A DNA stretch of 28,030 nt, from assembly GCA_025349905.2 (NCBI GenBank), contig MU624724.1, forward strand, positions 1 through 28,030, in the 5' to 3' direction. The first letter of the stretch is position 1, and every line of letters starts with the position of its first letter. Positions 1 through 8,778 of this stretch are shown here, piece after piece. A model generated the notes under the pieces. The model saw nothing but the letters and a program-made list of their open reading frames with translations. It ran no database searches and had not been told where the DNA came from. Origin of the DNA: Blastocladiella britannica (Eukaryota > Blastocladiomycota > Blastocladiomycetes > Blastocladiales > Blastocladiaceae). Position numbers and translations under genes: made by a program.

Positions 1-2252
1 GCATCTGCCACAACCACAGGGGCGTGGTGGCGGTAAAGCCGATGGTCGGGAGCACCGGGTCCGGGGCCAATTGGCACAGCCGCGCCGAAAACCACAAGGG
101 CCTGATCTGCAGGTGAAACGAGAATTCACCTTCTCCCAGGACATTGAGCGACAGGGCCAAGACCGCTGAAATCGTGGGCAAGTTGGCCACGTCCACTTTG
201 TCGGCAGGAACAGGATACCAGGGGTCTGTTTTTTTCGGGCGAAATCCGCCCGTGACCATTGCCAGGACCGACGCGTTGCTCACCATCAAGGCGGCCGGCG
301 AGTCCAATGCCTCGGGGAGCATGCGGTCCAGGACGCACTGCCATGTGGTCCATTCGCTTGGCACCTTGGAGGACAGTGGCGGATCGGAGCCGGTGGGTAG
401 GCCACGCAAGAGATTCGCGGCTGGATGCGAGCGAATTCGCCAAGCATGGCCACGCGATGTGCGGGCGAGAGCGCTTCGATCGCCGCCCACACCGCCGCCG
501 CGGTCGCCGCATCTTTACTGTCCACGTTGCTGCAGAGCACTTCGACCAAGAGTTCACTGACACCTAAGACGGCGAAGCGAAAGTCTGCGATATGGAACTG
601 CAAATCCTCCGGGTCGTCGCCCGGTTCCAAAACGGTCTCGCGGCGAAACAAGTTGACCATGTCGATCAATAGCCGTTCCCGGTCGACCTCACCGTGCGCC
701 GCCGATGCCGCCGCGAGCGCTTCCACGAAATGCGGGTGATGGTGGTGCTTGTTCATGCGCTCTTTTAACTCGTCGATCCGGCACCAGTACGTCAGCAGGA
801 TTGTGAATTGCATGTCCTTAAAGTCGCAGTCGAGCCCTGGTATCTCCATACAAGTAAATAAATGGTTACGGTGCTGATAATAACAAAATATGGCATACCA
901 TAATCAATCGCGGCGTCCATTCCGCCCTCGATATGTGAAGCCAGGGACGCGATCAGTGGCCAAAACTGGTACAGCTTCACTGCTCTTTCCTGGGAATACA
1001 AATGTGGGAACGTGCACCGCGGGGTAAGGATCCCGACCTCGGCAAACTCCGGGAACAAGTCGTAGTAGCCCTCGGACACCCATCCCCAGACGCACTCGTT
1101 GACACCCTCGTACAGCTCCAATCGGGTGGCCCGATCCGGTTCGGCCAGAATCTGCGGTTTGTCATACTCGAAAAACATCATGCGCATCGTCTGATACTCG
1201 GCGGCGCGGGCAGCAAGGATCGACAAGAACCCGCATTCTTCGACCGGGTACTGGTACCCATTGGCGATGAGCCAGCGCCAGGTGGGCATCACGCGGTCCA
1301 TTGTCGAGTGCTGGATCAGCGACAAGAAAAACTGAAACGTCGGGTACTTGCGCGACAGGAACGCGGTCAATTGGAATGGGTCGACGGCCAGCTTGGTGAC
1401 CAGAAACTCGAGCACGGATGCCCGGCCCTCGCCCGCGGCCACTACTGCCCAGTGCGTCGGCAACGTGAGGCGAAAGGGTTCGTCCGCCACCGCCGCCGGG
1501 TCCCAGAGCGGGTCATCGTGATGCTCGCCCGCCAAGTTTGCGCGCGTAGTCGTGCAATCGTCAATCCTGAGCCGCATCCAGAGCACCATGGGCGCAGTGG
1601 CGGTGGTGAGCGTTGGGACCATTGCCGCGAGACGGCGCGCGATCGACACGAACTGGTCCAACTCGTCCGTGTACAAGTACAGTAAGGGCAGTTGCAGTTC
1701 CTCGGGCACCGGTCGCAGCCGTGGGGCCGCCAGTCGTGTCGCCAGTGGCTCGGACGCGTCAAACGACCACTGCTGCGTTTGGTCCTGCGTTACAATGTAG
1801 GTGCAGGCACGTCCCAGTCGTGCACAGTCTCATTCAGCGGACGCGCATGGACAGCTCGGCACCGACGCGGGTGTATTATCCAGTCCACGACCCCTGGCAC
1901 CGAGAACGGCGACAACACCAGCGTAATCCTTGAAGTACGCTTCGCGGTCCACTAGCGCGTGCACCTGCCGTTTCATGAGCCAGGTAGCCGGGGTCGGTAA
2001 GCCGCGGGTGGTCGGGTGCAGATTCGCGTCCATGGCGGCGGGCCTCGCCCACCATTCGGCTGGAGCCATGTCCATGATCGACGAGTCGGACGCGGCCAAG
2101 ATATGGTGCGACCGTGCGACCGCAATGTGCGTACTGCACGCCAGGTGTGCGAATTCGGCATTGACAGCGGCTATGGTTGGGGACGGAGTGGTCGTGGCCA
2201 AGATGACCATGGCTAGCTCCACTGGGAGGCGAGCAATCGCAGCAGCGTGCAT
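1..2252 (-). CDS. F-box-like / ankyrin-like repeat protein, 3' end cut by window edge, possibly a pseudogene
   Basis: Translation starts at the ATG at 2252. The N terminus (LPVELAMVILATT, then IAAVNAEFAHLAC) has the look of an F-box helix pair. The later part (HWAVVAAGEGRASVLEFLV and following) resembles degenerate ankyrin-like repeats of the kind found in large families in zoosporic fungi; both assignments are tentative. A good intron lies at 898-837 (62 nt, GTATGC...ACCAG, phase 1), joining AIDYG to LDCDFKDMQ. Two problems are visible. A single in-frame TGA at 1832-1830 separates the first block from the second; a 78-nt phase-0 intron ending in AACGCAG (about 1850-1773) would remove it. Near 405-425 the coding frame changes: after LGEFARIQPR the protein-like text continues one frame over (LLRGLPTGSDPP... 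LWFSARLCQLAPDP) to the left edge, with no convincing splice sites. The gene is thus either disrupted, or there is a one-base sequence error. If functional, a substrate adaptor role would be guessed. Confidence 0.5.
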
Positions 2253-2305
2253 TTATTTGCGTTCGGTAATTTTCTGTTCGTCAGAGGTCGTCTTGCGTCA
2301 AGGTG

Positions 2306-2451
2306 GTGGGATCGTGTCTCACAAGGATCTGAACGAGATTCCGCCGGAGGTGCGGGAGACGCTGACGATCGTGCCGTGCGAGAACCATTCACAGGCGCTC
2401 CGGCACGCGCTCGAGGCGACGACGACGACGGCGACGAACAACTCAGTGTAG
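2306..2451 (+). pseudogene. Lon-protease C-terminal-tail-like remnant
   Basis: The plus-strand frame ending at the TAG/TGA-bounded stop at 2451 encodes SHKDLNEIPPEVRETLTIVP followed by a segment ending in QALRHALE. Lon proteases end with a very similar element (N-x-K/R-D-L-x-x-I-P-x-x-V/A-R, a short beta strand, then an amphipathic helix ending in AL). Nothing upstream encodes the rest of Lon: the bases before about 2300 in this frame are antisense to the first exon of the F-box-like gene, which starts at 2252. I therefore read it as a broken-off gene end left by a rearrangement. It could instead be a chance resemblance or the last exon of an unusual small gene. After 2451 a different frame stays protein-like for about 30 codons (FPALDALEAAPLQAGGAKAV, stop near 2570), which may be part of the same relic. 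Confidence 0.4.
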
Positions 2452-2661
2452 GCCAAGTGGGTGTCCCTGGCAGTTTCCCGCCCTCGACGCCCTGGAGGCG
2501 GCCCCACTGCAGGCCGGTGGTGCCAAGGCTGTGACGCTGATTGAGTTCCTGTTTTGGCCCTTCGTTTGAAATTTGGTTTGATTGCACATTGGTTTCGGCC
2601 TCCAACCTGCGCTCACCACTTTCCCTTTCCAACTTTCTAATAAATCATAAACTACCAGTAC

Positions 2662-5600
2662 ATGCCCTCTGGCCTCCAACTGACCCAGGCGCACCCTCTT
2701 CCGCCGCTCCCTCCGCACTCTCCGACCGCGCTTGCCAGCGATTCGACTACCCGGCTCATGGATAGCAGCAGCCCTCCCCCGCCCCCTGGCATCACGGTGC
2801 CCATCCTGCCGTCCAGGCCGCCTGTTTCTGCACGACGCACTCCTGCCGCCCAGCAAATCTCGGACATGGCTCTAATGGCGGATTCCGATGGCGGTAGTGA
2901 CAAGCAACACCAGCAGTACGCGAGTGGCGCAGCCTCGACTTCCACAACCACTGCCGCAGCAGCGCCCTACACCTCTGTGTCAACAGTGAGACCTGGAACC
3001 CCCCTCGGGGCAATTGGTGGTGGTGGCCGCGACAGCGTGCGCTTCATGTCCAGTAACAGCCTGGACGGCTCACCCGGTCGCGCCAGCAGCAGTGGCAACG
3101 GGCGTCTTGCCACCATGGCCGACCGCGGGCTCTTGCACACGTTCCTCGAGGACTGGATCGGCCCCGAAAAGCAGACGCGCTTCCATCGGTCCACGGGCTG
3201 GCGCCGGCTGCTGCATGTGCTGGCGACTATGGCCGTTGTGTCGGCGACCGCGCTCTTTATCTCGGTGGTGCTGGTGGTGTTTACGTCGCTGGGCCCGCTC
3301 GTGTTCAATCTCAAGGGCTCGTCCATCATCCCGGTGCTGGCCATTGTCTTTTACGGATTCGTATACGTGCTGTTTGCCCGGTCTATCCTGCGCACGTCGC
3401 TGCGCGTCCTCCTCTCAATGTGGACGTCCGACATCCAGGACCTGAAAGACGACCCCGACCGCGTGGCTATGCGCATGGCAACACAAGCGCGCAAGCGTAA
3501 CTTTGGGTTCTTCTCGGTCATGGCCAAGCCTGGGCTGGCCATCCGGCGCGCATTCTACGCTGTGGTGCATGTTGGGGTCGACAAGTGGTACACCATGCGC
3601 TTGCACCGCCGCACCGCCAAGGGCCGCAAGGCGTCTCCAATCCAAACGCCCAGCAACTTGGACCTCGTCAGCAGTCTGGAGGCGCGGCCGGTCGAGTCTT
3701 CGGATACCGTTGTGGCCACCAGTTCTCTTGATTCCGAGAGCCCCGAGTCGATTGAGCAGGAAAAGGCCGAGCTTCGTGAGCTGCTTCGCCATGCGCTGCT
3801 CTTTGTCGCCCTGTTTTTCGTCGTCTTGATCCCGTGCGTGGTCATTGCCGCGCGCCAAGGCTACTATGCCATTGTTTCGTGGTTGTCATTTGTCGTCGTT
3901 GCTGGTACTTTTTTTGTCGCTAATTTTCATTTCATGCTCAATGCCAATAACGGTATAACATAGGCACTCTGGCCCTGATCCTCTTCATCAACTTTGCCAA
4001 CCGGATCCACCGCACTGGCCGCTTCCTGTACCTCTTGTGGAACGGAAATGCCAACGGCACCCCCATTGCCAACAACCGTCGCCTCGCCATGTTTGTTGCG
4101 AGCTCTGGCCGTGACCACAAGCTGGACCCGATCGACTCGTTGGTCGAGCTGTTCATCAAGGTGACGGCGGTTGCGCTCATTATCGGCATGCTGTTTATCA
4201 AGCAGGGCTCCTCCAACAAGGGCCGCATCGTGCTCGCCATTATTCTGGCGGTGTTGCTCGCATACCGCCTTCGCGGCATGCTCTCGTGCGGGTTCATGTC
4301 CACCGCCAAGCCCCCCGGCTACTTTCGCGGCGAGAACATGCGCACGCCGCTGGCCGTGTTTGCTTCCCGCCTCATCATGACCGGATTTGGACTTGCGTTT
4401 GTCGCTGCGCTCGATCTCTCGCAGCTGGTGGCCGATCAAGAGCAAACCACAGTGCTGGACCTGATTAGTCGCGGGGCCATGTCTTTTCGCTCGCTCCTGA
4501 TTGCGTTTGTTTGCGTTTACATCTTGTCACTTGTCGTCGTCGACCTGGCCATGATTGCAGTCAAGGTCGTGCGCCCACGGGTTGCCGCCATCCTGATCAC
4601 GCTGTGCCTCATTGTTCGGATTGTCATTGCAGGTAATGTCTATTTTCCCCCCATTGGAGCGTTATTTTAATTCTCACAAACAATTCAATGGCATCCAGCA
4701 ACCCTGATGGCGGTCGCTCCTGGTTACACGGCCACTGCCATCGGCTTGCTCACCTACATTTCCTTTGACTTTCGGGACGGCCGCGCGTACTGGACGTCGT
4801 CGGGCGATCTCCACCGCAACATGAGCCACCGCCGCGCCGCCATGGACGGCCTGATCACCTTCTCCATCACGGTCCTGGCCGTGGTGGCGTCGATTCTCAT
4901 TGGCTTGGTGGTCAACCTTGGCAAGTCGCAGCCGGTCCTGGACCCCGTCTTCCCGGACGACCCGCGGGCAGTGTTTGTCACGCAGCATCCGATGTGCACC
5001 ATGACGTACGCTAACGGCGCGCTGACGCCCCTCGACCTGGGCGTGTTTGCAGGATCCAGTTACGGCAAGAACGAGACGGCGGCCATTGACTACACACAGC
5101 GCAACCCCCGCCTGCGCGGGCAAGTGTCAGTGGCGTACAGTAACCTGAACGAGACGAGCGGCGTCCACTTCCTCGAGTACCGGCTGGCCAATTCGCCGTC
5201 GTTCTCGATTGTGGCCGTGCGTGGCACCTCAGACATTGAGGACATTTTGCAGGACCTGTATGCGTGGGCCGCGCCGGCGATGCTCCAGCTCAGTTCCATG
5301 TTTGGCACCACGGTCGGTCTGTGGCCGCGCGAGCTGACGGCCAATTTTGTCAAGTTCTTGGCGGACTATGTTGCGCACTCGTCGCTGCTGTACTACCAGG
5401 AAGTCGACCGCCACGTGCGCGATCTGGTGCAGAACGGGAACCGCAGCGTGATCATTACCGGCCATTCGCTCGGCGGCGGCGTGGCGCAGATTGTTGGTGC
5501 ACGGCAGGGCGTGCCGGCGCTGGCGCTCTCGAGCCCGGGCCTTGGGCTCAGTTACCGCATGTACGACATCCCGTCGCTGGCAAACCTGACCCGCTGGGGC

Positions 5601-5762
5601 GTCAATATCGTGCCGTTCCTCGATCCGGTGCCCATGGCCGATGTGCAAGTCGGTACCGTGCTGAGCATTCCTTGCAATGCTGCCGTCCCGACCAACTGTC
5701 ACAAGTGGCGCAACACGCTGCGCACGCTCATGACGCTTTGCTACGAGATTGAGCAGCCGTAA
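2662..5762 (+). CDS. Polytopic membrane lipase, class 3 (copy 1)
   Basis: Three exons: 2662-3904, 3964-4632, 4699-5762; introns 3905-3963 (59 nt) and 4633-4698 (66 nt), both phase 1. The product is about 991 aa. Residues 1-150 are Pro/Ser/Ala-rich and probably cytosolic and disordered. About ten to eleven hydrophobic segments follow (for example LLHVLATMAVVSATALFISV, ALLFVALFFVVLIPCVVIAA, LITFSITVLAVVASILIGLV). The C-terminal 330 residues form a class 3 lipase fold with GHSLGGG (nucleophile Ser894), DPVP (Asp946) and C-H-x-W-R (His972), the expected Ser-Asp-His order and spacing. Multi-pass N terminus plus Lipase_3 domain recalls diacylglycerol lipases, so hydrolysis of an acylglycerol in a membrane is the reasonable guess; the substrate is not visible. 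The start was chosen as the first ATG in the open frame, in the context CCAGTACATG. A close paralogue lies 113 bp downstream. Confidence 0.88.
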
Positions 5763-5875
5763 ATTTATATTTTTCCAGGCATCTCACGAAACTCTCTATT
5801 TTCTTGTGTTTTCTTTTTCAACTTTGCTCTTTCCCAGTTTTTTATTCAATAGATCAAACTTCCTACCACTAAAGG

Positions 5876-8707
5876 ATGACGCAAGAGCAAGACGTAACAG
5901 CAGCGGCAACGGCAGACCATGGACCAGCCCAAATACATGTGAATATGGGCCTGGGCGAGGAGATCCGAGATGATGATTCGTCCTCGGTGGCGAGCGACCC
6001 CGCGTACAAGTATATCGGACCCGCTCCAAGCACGCGCGTGGAATCGACGCTGGTTTGGCGACGCATCTTGCACTTTGTGCTGTCGATTTTCCTCTGGTCG
6101 GGAACGATGCTGGTCGTCACTGTTTCCTTGGCCATCATAACCGCCGTGTCGTATTTGGCGTTCACGTCAACGGCTGAAGTACCGTTTTTCATGCTGGTTG
6201 CCGTCGTGTACTACAGTTCCGTGCTCATCCTCGGCTCCCGCTCGATCCTGCGTACCTCGTGCCGCCTGATCTTGTGGATCTGGACCCAGCCGATCCGACC
6301 CGCGTCTGCCGGCCCCAACCTTACCGCTCAGCAGCAGCAGAGACCTACCACCGCGCTACGTATTGGCTCGCTCGGAAACCACATGGTCCGATTTGTGCAC
6401 TGGCCCTGGCGGTGGTTCAATCACAAGGTGGACGTGTTTGTGTGGAATCTGGTCGAGGCCATCTCGGCCCATCAGCGTTCGGCTGCTCAGGCACGCCTGA
6501 AAAAGACCGCTCCGACCACCGACGATACCGAGCAGGGCGGACACGCGGCCTCCATTGACTCGCTTACCGCCGATCTGGAGCTGGAAAAGGAGCAGATGCG
6601 CGACCAAATTCGCTATGGGCTGCGCCTGCTCGCTCTGTTTGTGCTCTTTTTCGTTCCCCTCATTTGGGTTGCGAAAGCCGTCGGTCTGAATGGAGTTACA
6701 TCGGTGATTTCCTGCGTGTTTGTCCTAGGTATCTCGTTTTCTATTCTGTGGAAAGGTTGGAGGTGTGCCGCTCATCCACGATCAACGCAAACAATTAGGA
6801 TCGGCCTTGCTGATTGTCACCATCAACCTTTTCGCTCGATTGGGCCGCATGTCCCGGTTTTTGACACTATTATGGTCCGGAATGCCCGACGAGCGTCGCA
6901 TGGCCATGTATGTCGCCTCTGTGGGATTGGATGTTCCCCAAAGCATTTTAGCAAGCCTCTCGGCGCGACTAGCCAAAGTGTGCGCCGTGATTCTCGTGAT
7001 TGGCCTCATATTCTTGCGTGTGGTATGTATATGCATACGAATTCTCGATCTGAATCTCAATCTCACGCCAAATGTCACAAAGGCCATCAATCCATCATCT
7101 TTTGCAGTTCTTAGCGTGATTCTTTTCGCGTGCTTGCTCGTCCAACTGTCCTTTCGAATGACATGCGCCTGGTGCACCCGCCGGAAACCTGGCCACCGCT
7201 CGCTGGAATCGGTATACACCAAGTCCGCGTATTATACGGGCGATAGCATTGTCCCGCCGCTGCTTGCATTCGGCCTGCGCTTTATATTTGCCGTGTTGGG
7301 ATTGATGAGCGTGGTCAACCTGGATCTGTCTTCAACGGGAGCCAACAATTCCTTGCGGGTCGTGAATGTGGTGTCGGGATCCTTGATCAACGGCGACTAC
7401 TCGGTCATGATTGGGTTCCCGCTCGTGTTCCTGGTTGGACTTGTGCTTCGCGACGTGGCCATTTTCTGGGTGAGCCGGATCCCAGGTAAGCGCGCAGCTG
7501 TGTCCGTTGGACTTGGGATCTGCATCATGTGGGGATCGGCGGGTGCGTCCTTTCTCCATTTATTTCATGTACTGTGCTTCTCAATACTTGAACACAATAA
7601 CACAGTTGCCGTCGCCTACCTTGCCACCGGATACACGTCCATGACCATGCTGGTCCTCTCATACCTGTCCCTCGATCTTCGCGACGGAAAGGCATTTTGG
7701 TCGCAAAGGCCCGTTCGCGCCGGCCGAATCTACCACCGGGCGGCCGTCAAGTCCATGATCACGTTTGTGTTTATCGCGGTCGCGGTGGTGCTTGCCCTCA
7801 TCGTCGGATTCTACGTTGGCACCGTGCAAGGAAAGACGGCGGACCCCGTCTTTCCTAGCAACGCGAGCGAACTTGCCACGTCGCCGGCGCCAATATGCTC
7901 CACGCCGTTTGCCGACGGCCGACTCCTCCCAATTGACCTGGCGACGCTTGCGGGTGCTGCTTACTCGACCAGTGCGAATGCTACGCTGGCCATGGCACGC
8001 AAGAATCCGCGGCTGGCCGATGTCAAGGTCGAACGCGGGAACTTCGCCACATCTACTAGCACCCAATTTGTCGAGTTTCGGTTCTCGGGGACGCCCAACT
8101 TGTCGGTCGTTTCGATTCGAGGCACAAGCGACGTGGACGATGTGCTTGAGGTATAATCTCTTTCTTTTTTTTGGTGGATTGAATGGTGGCACTGACTTGT
8201 AGATACACTTAGGATGCCTACCTGTGGGCAACGCCGGGACTGCTGCAACTCTCGAGCTACCTGGGAACGTTCTACACGCTGTGGCCAATTCCCATTTCGT
8301 CGTTTTTCATCCGGTTCCTCTCGCAGTCCGTCACTTTTTCTGGGCTCGTGGTGGACTTGTCCGTGTCGACCTACGTGCGGGATCTGGCTCAACAGGGTCG
8401 AACCGTGGTGATGACGGGTCACTCGCTCGGAGGTGGGCTGGCGCAAATCATTGGCGCCCAACAACGCCTGCAATCGTTTGCGCTGTCGAGCCCGGGGCTC
8501 GGGTACTCGGTTCTCAATTACGGGATCACGCCGGCAAGTCTGGCCAAGTGGGCGGTCAATGTGGTCCCCGCCGACGACTTGGTGCCGTTGCTGGATAGCC
8601 AGGTGTCATCGGTGCTCAAGATCCCTTGCGACGCACCGACTCCACTCTATTGCCATAGCTGGCGCCAGTCGCTCAGCACTTTGCTGCAGCAGTGCTATGG
8701 CTCTTGA
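5876..8707 (+). CDS. Polytopic membrane lipase, class 3 (copy 2, tandem paralogue)
   Basis: Five exons: 5876-6728, 6799-7026, 7108-7542, 7606-8150, 8213-8707; product about 851 aa. It aligns along its length with the upstream gene: the same run of membrane segments, the same YLSLDLRDG/YISFDFRDG landmark, DPVFP at the start of the lipase domain, then GHSLGGG (Ser758), ADDLVP (Asp809) and Y-C-H-S-W-R (His835). The N-terminal disordered part is shorter. Introns at 6729-6798 (70 nt, phase 1) and 7543-7605 (63 nt, phase 1) sit at the same places as the two introns of copy 1; those at 7027-7107 (81 nt, phase 1) and 8151-8212 (62 nt, phase 0) are private. The 81- and 63-nt introns contain no in-frame stop, so unspliced versions would stay open. 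The 7027 donor (GTATAT) was chosen over the stronger GTATGT at 7023 because only it keeps the frame. All catalytic residues are present, so I expect an active enzyme. Confidence 0.85.
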
Positions 8708-8739
8708 CCTACTTTATTCCCGGCCCTGCCCTAAAATTA

Positions 8740-8743
<4 letters not shown>

Positions 8744-8775
<32 letters not shown>
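8744..8775. repeat. (AT)n dinucleotide microsatellite
   Basis: About 16 uninterrupted AT units fill most of the 68 bp between the stop codon of the second lipase (ends 8707) and the stop codon of the convergent minus-strand gene (8778-8776). The tract ends right at that TAA. An AATAAA-like string at 8739-8744 in front of it could serve as the polyadenylation signal of the lipase gene. Confidence 0.95.

Positions 8776-8778
<3 letters not shown>

Noticed and set aside
1002..1685. Plus-strand open frame of 227 codons
   Set aside because: Antisense to the second exon of the F-box-like gene; no recognisable content.
1830..1832. TGA read as an amino acid
   Set aside because: All other genes use TGA only as a stop or lack it in frame; an intron or a nonsense mutation explains it better.
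7023..7107. Stronger GTATGT donor at 7023 for the second intron of lipase copy 2
   Set aside because: Joining it to the TTTTGCAG acceptor puts a TGA in frame within four codons; the donor at 7027 keeps the frame and the membrane helix.
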